From: Mycteria americana | Lineage: Eukaryota; Chordata; Aves; Ciconiiformes; Ciconiidae | Assembly (NCBI RefSeq): GCF_035582795.1 | Contig: NC_134396.1 | Span: forward strand, 30,051,683 to 30,115,682 | DNA: 64,000 nt | Direction: 5' to 3' | Shown here: positions 50,722-61,538 of the stretch, piece after piece | Layout of the letters: each line of letters begins with the position of its first letter | How positions within the stretch are numbered: the first letter of the stretch is position 1 | The notes under the pieces: model-generated | What the model was told of the DNA's origin: nothing | Database searches by the model: none | The model's input: the letters and a program-made list of their open reading frames with translations, nothing else | Made by a program: the position numbers and the translations under genes

Positions 50722-53700
50722 CAGCTCTTTGCCCTGTAGTGTAAGGGCCATTTGTGCGTGAAAAGTCTTGTTGATCATCTTCATCCAAATCCAAAATGTC
50801 TGGGATATCATCTGACTCTGAAGACAGGTCTGTAATAGTGAAATCTGGAACCTGTGTAGGAATGAAAATTCAATCAATTTAAAAGTAAAACTAAATACAT
50901 TTGTGCAATACGCCTCACTGAAGTCAGGAGACAAAGATGCTCAGCATCTCTAGAAATGAGACACAAAATACTGAATACAGAGTGAAATATGCTCAGTCAT
51001 ATATGAAACACGTAGCATCAAGACAGACCAAATACTATGCAAGATGTAGATCCGTTGCTTAGAAGACAGAATTTTATAGTAGACATGGAACAGAGCTGAA
51101 CTTAGTGGAGTGTATTTAGTGAAACTGGTGACTGGAAAATTAAGAAAGGAAGTTTTTAAACTTATTTTGCCTTTCTTCTTTCCTTGGGAGCAATGGGCTA
51201 TTCAAAGGAGCCTGCCCTCAGGAGCTTGATACAGATTGCTCTGTACTGCTCTGCCTGCCTACCACATCAAACCTTTCCTGAGGTTACAGGTATCTGGAAC
51301 TGCAATCCCACTTTGGCCTCTGTTTTAACTGCATGCATAACATTCTGTACTGTTAGGCAGCACCAGGTTTCAGGAATTGCCAGAGACATCAGTGGATACA
51401 TGGATGTTATACATGTCTAAAAATGTTGGCTAAAGACACTTAGGAGCTTAAGTCCCAACCCTTAAGTCACTTTAGTAGGACTTAGATTACTTAGGCACTT
51501 CTGAAAAATGGGATATAATAAGCAATTCACTCATAATCAAAAGTTTTTTGCCCCGAGTGACAAATACTTATATCTATAGTTTGATTCATGGTTAGCTTTA
51601 ATGTTGGTGATGTGATATACTTGGAGCCAGGCACAGTATCAGCACATAGTGATTGCTGCATGCTGACAGGACTTTGGTTCTGCGTGTACAAAGAAGCAGC
51701 AACTTGAAGAAGCTTCTAGGCATTTGCGTAACTTAAGCTCGGTGCTGACTGGAGAAGCAGTTTTAATCCATTCCCTAACTGCAAAACAGCTTGTTTATGA
51801 CTTACTTTTATGAAAGATAGTATGTAAGGCAAATCTATGCTTTGCCTGCTACGAAGACATGTCAGAAGAACAGAGAACACATGAAAGGATAAAGGGATTA
51901 CTCTTTCAGCTATCAGGTTGTAGATAGCACTGAAGCACTGAACATGAACCACTCAGTTCCTTAGACAGTAGTCAGCCATAGGGCACCAGGGACTTATAAA
52001 TATTAATTAAAATATTAATTAAAACTGAGTTTCCGGGGAATTTAAGCAGCTTGTCACTTATCAGGCACTAGTGTGAATACATTTTGAGAACCTAAGCTTG
52101 GTCAAAATGAGATCAGTAATCTTTGTCTCCTAAAAAATAAAAAGGCAGTAGGAATGGGGGAAACTCATCTTTCTACCAGAAGGAATTATCTTGCATTTTC
52201 TGCTTATGGCAGTTTACCTAAAACTCTAATTACTGCACTTACAGAAATCAACAAGTTTTCCCATTATCAGCACATGACCCTGTATTTCATACTGCAGTAC
52301 AAACGGGGATATCTTAACAGGACTATGGGCAAGTAGTCTATATGCAAACTCATTGTAAAATGTGCCCAAATGGATTGTTTAAATAAGTTGTTTTATTCTG
52401 TATTTATACTGAGCAGGGCACATGACCATGTTCAGTAACTGTGTTCAGTAACTGTGTCTGACCAGTGATAATTTTCACTATATCCTAGGTTTAAGACACT
52501 TTTATTACTTACATCCATGTTGTTCTTACTGACAACAGGATAATCACTCGAATTTAAGTTTGTGCTTTCTTCATCTCCTTAATGCACATGCTATAAGCAG
52601 CTGACTCCTTTAAGGTACTATCTTCATAGCCATGAAAGAATTTCAAATTGGACTGTATCTCTCAGCATCAGAGTAAAACAGGGTTGATGTCAGTATCATT
52701 TATCTCAGTTTTGAACATGCTAACTTGTATTAGAATAGCATATTCTCACATCTGCACCAGTCTGACTAAAATAATGCAAAGTCCTTGGTGTTACGGGCTT
52801 GCTTAGGTAAAGGACCTTCAGTTCCATATCACTTTTCACAGTTGATAGGAAGTTGAAACAAGTCAATTCTTGCAACAAAGAATAAGGTCAGATATAGACT
52901 CTTCTTCATGCCATTTATCCGTAAGATGCAGCTAGATCATTTACATAGAACAGTGCCAAACTTGCAAAATCCTTGCATGGAACAGTGCAAAACATACTTC
53001 AGTATTTTGCTGTCTTCATATACAAATGTTAATGTCAATACTAACTTAGCTTTAAATTAATCCATTTTTTCTTGCTTAATATATTTTCAGAACTGAGCCA
53101 CTAGCAATTTGAGAGATGGTTCTTATTTTGTGCACTTTCAGAACAAGCACTTATTTTTAGTCATCAGAGACTATTATCCAAAAGAAACAAAATTTTCATC
53201 TTAGTGTGAAAAGAAATACATTCAAAAAAACACTGTGCACAATACCTCCAGCAAGCTGTTGCATGTAAGACTTTCTGATCATGCAAATGACCAACAGATC
53301 ATGCTTCAAAAATAAATTAGGCTCAATTTTATCTTTTTAATTAGATGGCTTAGGTAAGTTTTTGGGTGGGTTTTTGGTGGTTTTTGTTTTTTTTCAATAA
53401 AGAGAAAAATTCATCAGTTGTTTCCAAATCCTTTCACCTATTTTACTAGCGATGTAGTATTACTGTAAGTTGCAGTGTAGGAAAGATTATTGCAAAAAGT
53501 CATCTTAAGGAATGGAAGATATTTCAAAAGCCTTCCACCTTTCTTTAGTTTGAGGCAAACTAGCCATATCCCTGCAACTCCAGGCCTTACACAAATCTTT
53601 TAATTTGGATTTGACCAATGTGTATGCTGCTGTAAATACGATGTTTGCAAGACTTTTATACCATATTCTCTGTTAAATGAGCCTGGAAGGGGGAAGTTTC

Positions 53701-55747
53701 AACTAGCATGAATGATTTTTGAGTGATCTCTTAAAGAGAAGCAGTAATTTTTCTGAATTCTAAATAAACCCTAAATAACGTTACCAGTAATAAGTACTTC
53801 ATTAGTATTCTAACCTGTACCATCCCAGTTTTTGTGCGACTAGCCGCCTTTGACACTGTTCCATTTCATCTAGTTTATCTGCCTTGCTGCAAATAGGATC
53901 AGCTGTTTCCTATAATTTTCAACATATCTGGTCTTATCTTTTTTAAAAGGTTCCAGAGAGACTTCGCAGCTTTCTAGCCCAAGCTATATCCTCAAAAGTG
54001 TTTTTGGACTAAGAGCGAGCAAGTTTCTGTGCAGCATACCTGAGCTGTTTGATACAGGCAATTACAGAGAAACAGGTAAGATAGCAGAAAAAATTTATGA
54101 GTAGGCTCTGCTCTGTTAATATCTTAGGTTTTCCTCCTTCTATTTGAGAGTTTTCAGCAGTTATTAGCATGCTTCAGTCCACTGTGGCAAAAAAAATAAA
54201 GATGGCTTTGGAAGGTGTCCACATAATTCTTGCCTCCAGTGGGCATTTTAATAGTCACTCTCACTGTGCTAGAGAAAAATACCAAGTTTTGTCTGTAGAC
54301 TTGCAATTAGAATAGAGTTGAGGGATATGCTGTACTAGATTACCAGCAAGATACTCCTGCAAGCTACAGTTGCAATTCCGTTTAAACATCCAGTGTTGTC
54401 CTTATTAGGAGAGTCTAATGATTTCAGCTCAGAGACTTTTATTTAATATAATAAACCAGGAACATACTGATTTGCTGTTACTCAGTTCTCTTTTCCTCCA
54501 AGGAGGGGTTCCTAATTCTGTTTGGGGGAGGGGGGAATAGAAACTTGCACACTTTCAGCAGGGGGCAGGATCCAACAAAACAACCACACACCACAACAGC
54601 ATGATACAGGAACCTACATAGAGCGTTCGGTATAACAGGCTATTAGCCCAGCCATTAGGTAAGCATTTAATCAGGCATTTCTCTGTTTGCAGCCACCAGT
54701 TGTAGATCAGCTGTCAGAAGTCAAAGTGACTTTCACACAGAAGCCACCCAACAGTGCATGGTGAGGGAGAAATGATTTGAAGGTCTAGGCTGGTAACATT
54801 TTTCCTTGCTTTTCTACTTCATCTGCTTGCTGACATTTTAGTAAAGCTGGACAGCTGTCTAAGAAATTAGAAAACAGTAATGCACCTTAAGGCAGAACAG
54901 AGAGATGTATTACTCTTGCATTAATACTAGATGGTGCTATTTATTTCTCAGTCCTCAAAAGACAACGAACAGTTTTAGTATCCTATTTGATTGATCACCT
55001 CAGAACGAAGGCCCACAGCCTTCAGATTTTAAAATACTTATAAGAATGGGAATTCCTTCCTTTTAACTGCCAGCTGCTCCCAGACCTGATTAGTCCCATT
55101 CTGTTTCTGAATACTTTTACAACAGTGGATGCACTCTACAAATTTTATTACAAATTGAGATAAAAAAAGGATATTCTCTGGCTGGACTCATTCAATACTT
55201 AAACAGAATTAATTGCTGAAAGAATTCCAGAAGTCTTAACTCAGGCCCTAGCTGGAAAGGAATATCTCAACATCCCTTGTTACTTTCATGTTAAGCAGTC
55301 CCCTTACAAAAAGCAAGTATTTAAAGCTGGAAGTTACAGAATCTTTATCTGTAATCCTCTGGTCTTACAATTTTGTTTAATATTGTGCTTAAAACAGTCT
55401 TCCAAACACTTCTAGGCCAACCCTGACTTAACAGCTAAGTAAGCCCTCTCACACTAGAAGGCTGGACTACATGTAATTTGCTTTAGTGCCCACAGTGTAC
55501 CAGGTGGAGGCATTGTTCCATGTAGCAACATGTCACTAGGTGACAAGCTTCCTTTGAACTCCATTTTTGCTTCACACTATTTGGTGACCTCTTTGAAAAT
55601 GATGGCTACACTAAATGATTGCAACTCAAAGTTGCACAGGGCATGCATTAAGAACACAGACGCAACTTACCTGGACAGCCCTAAACCAAGAAAGCTTATT
55701 TCTTAGTGACTGTGATTCTCTTCCAGGAGAGGGATTCACAGGACTTA
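50717..55747 (-). CDS. Unrecognised multi-exon gene between HAUS6 and PLIN2 (3' part)
   Basis: Seven minus-strand segments, each bounded by AG and GT, chain in frame: 55671-55747, 55369-55411, 54798-54858, 53815-53886, 53246-53274, 52513-52577, and terminal 50717-50851 with stop TAA. Phases agree at all six joins, giving about 160 codons; the 5' end is missing. Readable pieces are SPGRESQSLRNKLSWFRAVQ, KCLEDCFKHNIKQN, KADKLDEMEQCQRRLVAQKL plus GWYR (helical, possibly coiled-coil), SSDYPVVSKNNMD and an acidic tail with VPDFTITDLSSESDD and IPDILDLDEDD. The tail has two hydrophobic-then-acidic motifs like SUMO-interaction motifs. I do not recognise the protein. Donors GTTACC and GTTAGA are weak and one exon is only 29 bases, so single links may be wrong, although the 55.7, 53.85, 52.5 and 50.8 kb exons look convincing. 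An upstream exon may lie near 55.9-56.0 kb. Confidence 0.5.
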
Positions 55748-56280
55748 CTGAGGAACAATTCCACCCAAGTAGCTGAGTGTTAATGTATATTAGTCACTCA
55801 AGTTCAAAAGAGGGTAAATAAAGTTAAACAGATTAAAACTGGTGTTTGCAGCTGAGGGGTATATACTTATTTATGGGGAGCCAGCAGCCAAAGCAGGAGC
55901 GGGCAGTCTCATGCACACAGAACACCTCCTGCGAAGGCAGGACAGGGGGTTTTTTTGTCCCTATCCTTCTCAATATTAGAACATCCATCAGCTCACAACT
56001 TAGGTCATCATTAAAAGTAGGCAACGACAAGCACCAAAAAAGCAGCAGTAAAGCTAAGACTGAATGAAAAGACGCACAGGAACTCAAAGGGAAGAAGGAA
56101 ATGCTGCAGCAATATCTTGCCTATCTATACATACACACAAACACATTTTCAATGCGTGTCTACTTCATTTCCATTTCAAGCTTGCTTTCTGCTGGACCCA
56201 GTTTGAAGGAGTCACAGAACAGCAAGTTACATTTGTTTTAAACACCACTGAAATGGAGACAGACTTTGGCTACTGAAGCA

Positions 56281-56286
56281 TTTATT
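56281..56286 (-). terminator. PLIN2: PLIN2 poly(A) signal
   Basis: AATAAA on the minus strand about 945 bases beyond the PLIN2 stop. Another AATAAA overlaps the stop codon itself (57226-57231). Use of the distal one gives a 3' UTR of about 0.96 kb that would include a CR1 remnant. Confidence 0.55.
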
Positions 56287-56418
56287 ACTAACATACAAAA
56301 TGAATTACAAAAAGATGGCTACAAAAAGCCAACAACCCACACAACATCAGGCACCTGGGTACAAACAGCATGAATCTTGTCTTTATACTGCATATTAAAA
56401 AAAAAGGTATTGATAACG

Positions 56419-56606
56419 ATTTGGTCAGTCACTGGAAAAGGCTCCCCAGGGAAGTGATCACAGCACCAAGCCTGTCAGTTCCAGGAGCACCTGGATGATA
56501 CTCTTAGTCATGTGATTTAGTTTTAGGTAGTCCTGCGAGGAGCAGGGAGTTGGACTCAATGATCCTTATGGGTCCCTTCCAACTTGAGATATTCTATGAT
56601 TCTGTC
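56419..56606 (+). mobile_element. CR1 LINE 3'-end fragment
   Basis: About 190 bases of CR1 3' UTR (GGCTCCCCAGGGAAGTG, CCTGCGAGGAGCAGGGAG, GGGTCCCTTCCAACTTGAGA) ending in ATATTCTATGATTCTG. It is nearly the same as the end of the copy at 12.0-12.2 kb. Orientation is opposite to PLIN2, and the fragment lies between the PLIN2 stop and its distal poly(A) signal. Confidence 0.92.
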
Positions 56607-57226
56607 ATCAGGTTACTGTGTTATACAATAGTTAAGTTTACATAGTTAATGTTAGCACTGTCACAGCATTTAAGTAACTCCAGCTGACTCATTCAGAAAC
56701 CCCACTTTCAGCTTTGGAATTCTGCAGTCACAGAACTTTTGTCATGAACGGTGTAGCAGTACAATTTTGAGAGAGTCAGATCCGTAACAACCAAATGTAT
56801 GATCTGCAGCAAACATGGAATTTAAGCATACCTAGCCAGACTGCAGGGCTTTTAAATACATTTCATAGTATGTAAGGCTTTTATATTGTTCTGGTACAGA
56901 TTAAGCAACAAATCAAATGCTTTTAGCTACGGTAGGTTTCATTTAGACTAGTGGTATTAATACCAGTAATAAGCACAGTGAGGTTTCTTAACTTTGCAAA
57001 CAAGGCATCTTGACAACTCTAAGTTGCCAATATCTAAGCATTTGAGACAGTCTGAGTTTTTAGAGTGGCTTAACTACACAGGACAATACAGCTCATGTGT
57101 GAGAATGTCCTTTCTCTGTATCATTCCCCCACTCATGTTTATGGATTTTTCTCTAAGGCTTTAACAGCTACACTTGCTAAGGCTACTTGTTTGGTCAGTC
57201 AGCAGAGTACATGCATGCTATGCAGT

Positions 57227-60200
57227 TTATTCAGTAGTGTGTTCAGGCTGTTTGTCTTGCTGGCTGGAATTTTTCTCCCCTTCACCTTTGCTCTCAGCAT
57301 GCTGAATGCCAGGCAGTTGTGGGTAAAAGGGACCTACCAGCCAGTTGAGTGGCGTGTTGTTAACAAGATAATCCATCACATCATCCAGAGACTCCTTCAT
57401 TTTCTTCAGCTGTCCTTTGCTAGTGGTAAGAAAGCTGTCTGATAACTCTTGGAAGGAGGATGCTGATCGAAAGCTCTGGTAGACATCACCTGCCATTGAC
57501 CCAACACTGTAAACCTGATCCTGCACATTCTGTGGCAACCCCTGTAGGCTTGAGACTAGCGTGAGGCAGGTGGTCTGAAGCTGCTGAGTGAGGCTCCGTG
57601 CAATAGCTAGGGTTCTTGACTCAATGTGCTGGAAATAAAAAGCGTAAGAGTACATTAGTATCTTTTTATGAGTATAGCAGCTTTATGTTGCTCAAGATAC
57701 ATAAAGTAGTAAATAAAGCTACAGCAGATAATAAAACAGGTCTTAAGTCTGAAGAGTCAGAGACTTGAAAGTACTTGGTATTTCTTCAATGCTCAAGTAC
57801 TTTGTGGAACAGAAACATTGGTAGCTTCTACCCAGCAACAGAGATAAGCAAGCTCTTGTTTCAACTCTGGATAAGAAGTCACAGCAGATAAGTATACTCT
57901 AATCAATGAACCACTGTTCAAAGCTACATACAAGACTCAGTGAGTCTGTGCCCAAGACTGCTGTATACTGAGAAAGTGTTATTTCTGGTCTGGCCGTATC
58001 AGGTATGTGAGTCCTAGCTGATCTAGATATGGATATCCCAACACAGATTCACATGCTAAACAGGGTGAGCATTCTCTTGAAAGGAGAATGAACCCCAGAG
58101 TGTTTGCAGGAAGTAGGCTCATTTAAGAGTTTGGGTGTCCCCTAATTTTCATAGTAGTCACTAGTCAGCTGCCCTGAGCTTCAGCATTCAGATTCCACAT
58201 TTGCACATAAGCTTCTGCACTGTTAAGATGCTGCACATTTTGGGGACTATTAGTTTGCCATTACCTTGACAGTATACAATCCATTTATTTCTGGTTTACA
58301 TTTACATCTATTTACCTCAGCGCTATGCAGTTCATCATCATTTTGGCCTGTATTTTTCTTCCATTCCACCCAGGATTGATAAAGCTTTTCCTGAGCATCA
58401 AGAAGTTTCTGATTGGCACTATTCATGTTCTTTCTGGCATACTCGATCTGAAATACAGCCAAATGAGGAAGTAAAGCAAAGAGTCCAAACAGTTCTATTA
58501 GGGCTACCCTACCTTACCTGCTTTGTAAGCTCCTTTTAAAATACTTCAGAAGTTCAGTATAAAAAACTTTAGGGAATATAAGAGTATGTTCCTTCTCTTC
58601 AAAGGAGAGAAAACTGGAGGCAGTTTTGAGATGTTATGTAGTGTATCCCTCTGCCTCAACTATTTCCCCCTCCCCCACTAGCATCCTACACAAGGATTTG
58701 AAAGTGTATAGAAGGCCATGACTCTTTATGCAGAGTTTATCCTGTACATAAAGGTACATTGTTAGGCTAAGACTACTGAAGTACCCAGAAATGCTCAGAG
58801 ATACGTCCACAGCAAGAAGAGCAAGCCCATAAAGAATCCAACATTTTATTAACAAAAAGGACTGAAGTGTTTCTAAATTGCAAGACACTTTCTTCACTGA
58901 ATGAAGTCTGTCAAGCCCAGCACTCTAAAACAGGAGTATCATTTTTAAATACGTCACTTCTATTTCTGCAGTGCTTAAAATTACAAGCCATTGCTGGCTA
59001 GTTTACAGCTCAGCCTGATTTAGGGCCTCTCCTGAATGGTGGTGAAAAGCTCTGAATGGGAAATGCTTTATATTAGAAAATGCATTTAGTCAGAGAGCAA
59101 TTCCAGTTTTCCTATGCCTCTTTTGGCTGTTTTCTGTACTCTAAAACTATGCCAAGATTTGCTTTTTATACCTCAAGTGAAAGCGTAAACTTACCAGACT
59201 AACAGTGTGGTGGAGCTGAGAGATTGTCTCCTGGCTTTTCTGTTTAGCATCTCTAACTTTGTTTAAGGCTTGTTGGTAGGCACGTGTGCGGACCTTTGAG
59301 GACAGGGATCCTAGTCTAATGTAGTAGCTTGGCTTTTGAACTCCAACTTCAAAACCTTCAACTTTTGCAGCTTCTTTCTCTGGATATGTAGAAAGGAAGC
59401 AAATTGACCACTGGAAGAAAACTTAAGAGGTCTGAGGCAATTTTATTTGCTTAGTAACAGTGGAATAGTGGACTTGTTTAGTAGTCCTTTAGCACCAGGG
59501 TAGGTTGCTAGACCACCATATATGGAAATCCTTACTTTCACTCTGCTTCCCTATGAAGATGCTATTACAACCAGCCAGGCAAAAGGCAGTTTGGGAAGCA
59601 CGTGACCCCTCCTATGAGTAAGTAATAAAAGGATGATTGCTTACTTCTCCCCAATACAAGCATTCCAACAAAATCAAACCTTGAATTGGTCTTACCTAGT
59701 TCTGCTTCTGTAAGTGGGAGATACTGGTCTACAAGGGTCTCTGATTTAGTGAGAGCACTGTCCACTCCACTGCTCACCATTTGCACCACACGACTTCCCA
59801 GGACAGTATTAATGCTGCCATTGACAACTGATTTGGTCATTTCTACGCTGTCTTGCATTGCTTCTTTAGTCTTGCCCACAACTCCAGTGATCGTGTGAGC
59901 AACAGTTTCCTTGGCACCAGTCACAGTGGTTGTTACAGCTTCTCTGGCTCCAACAACTACATCCTTGGCATTGGCAACAACCTACCATAGGAAACAGGTT
60001 GATTCACTAGAAATATTTTCTAGAGAGAGCTACATAATCCAGGAAATACAAATTTATGCTAAAGCTTGTACAAGTGTTGGTTATCTGGGAGAAATTCTGC
60101 CCTGAAAACGTATGTACAAGACAAAACAAAATATGACTGCCATGCAGCCTTCAGCTCAAAACACTTCAGTGAATGTATTTCAGGCACTATTTGCTTCACA

Positions 60201-61538
60201 CTGAGGAGGAAAGAGAAGGGCTCAAATTTTAAAAAAGATGTCCACCAGTGAACAGCAGCTATAGATAGATGTGTCAAATGGTAGGTAAATTTAAAAAAAG
60301 ATAAAGGTCTCCCAAAGGCAACAAACAATTCTACAGAAACACTTTTTACTTCCTCATTGCTTCTAAGCTGTGCTTCAAGCATGGCTTATTGAAATCTGTC
60401 TCCCTGTATTTTTAGTGATAATAGAAAAGAGGAAGGGTGTATAGTGCTTCTGCTTAGCATATGTACACGGAAAGAACTTACCTTGTCAGTGGGTTGATTC
60501 AGTATAGGCAGTCTCTCTTCAATTTTGTCTAGACCTATGCATGCATAGTTGTTGGCAACTACAACTATAAAAGAAATTACAATAGTTGGTTTTCATTTTG
60601 TTTTTTTTCCTTAGTATAAACAACTCCAATTGAGAATTTATCTTGAAACTAAGGTCATGCAACAATGCTCTTAAAGTAGTTTTCTCCCCTTTTCAGTGAG
60701 ATCTGAGGCAGCAAAGCCCAAGAACAAGGCAGGCTTACAGTGCCAGGAAAAAGCTCACTTGCAGGCAGAGAAAATCCATTTGATACTTTACAAGCAACTG
60801 TTAGAACAAGCTGAAGCACCTGGCCTTCTGCCACTTTGTAAAACCAGGCTCCTGGTTACAACAGCCTTGTGACACAGTTGCCCAATTTAACCACAAGTTG
60901 TTCTCTGTGAGAGAAAGTACAAAGTAGCATTTGAAACCAGGTGAAAGGTAAGGAAGGTGTTGAACAAGAGACTACATAACCATCTCACATATCAAGAGGA
61001 GTCAGTCAGTTTACTATTGCAAAAGCTGGAATCTGCTTTGGCTCTGGATTTTTTTTTTTTTGTTAAAATCATACCCATCTGTAAACAGTTACTCAACAAG
61101 TCAGGCAACGGGTTCAGTCAGCTACCTGAACCAGCACTCCAGGCCAGCATGACCATGCTAAACTAAGTCCATCTGGATATATAAAGCAATCAGTTGAATT
61201 AAAGTTATCAACAGCTCCATCTTTGCCTTACTTTGTGGTTCCAGTTTCTGGATGATAGGCATAGCACTTGTCATGGCTACTGAAGTAATCGTCTTCACTC
61301 CTTTCTCTGCTATCTCACACACTGACTTCAGATAAGGATGGTTATCCTTTGTGGTGATATAAGCTGTGGACACTATATCATAGGTGGAGCTCACCAAGGG
61401 AAGGTTGACAACCCTTGATACAATGTTCTGTTTAAAAGAGAAAGAGGTTAGTTGACTCTCATTTTTCTGAACTAGACATAAAAAACTATGGAGCTAACTC
61501 AGACATACCTGCTGTGGATCAATTGCTGCCAATGCCAT
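57227..61538 (-). CDS. PLIN2: PLIN2, perilipin-2 (complete, 7 coding exons)
   Basis: Perilipin-2 (adipophilin, ADRP) coats cytosolic lipid droplets, shields triglyceride and cholesteryl ester from lipases and is degraded when not bound to lipid. Coding exons, highest first: 61509-61538, 61232-61427, 60482-60564, 59696-59981, 59195-59379, 58316-58447, 57227-57628. They sum to 1314 bases, 437 aa plus stop, the same length as human. Start [13 protein letters not shown] domain in residues 11-103 ([17 protein letters not shown]-like [41 protein letters not shown]); amphipathic 11-mer repeats in exon 5 (residues 104-198: [39 protein letters not shown]); then the C-terminal four-helix bundle ([81 protein letters not shown]). 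All splice sites are GT-AG and phases agree. It is transcribed towards HAUS6 and is expected to respond to fatty acids through PPARs, though I saw no clear PPRE inside the window. Confidence 0.96.

Noticed and set aside
54246-54283. Minus-strand peptide TVRVTIKMPTGG after a TTTTCTCTAG acceptor
   Set aside because: No usable donor in frame and it does not fit the phase of the neighbouring candidate exons.
56817-56900. Minus-strand segment reading YYEMYLKALQSG before a GTATGC donor
   Set aside because: The frame ends in TAG exactly at the donor, and the segment lies in the PLIN2 3' UTR; probably chance.
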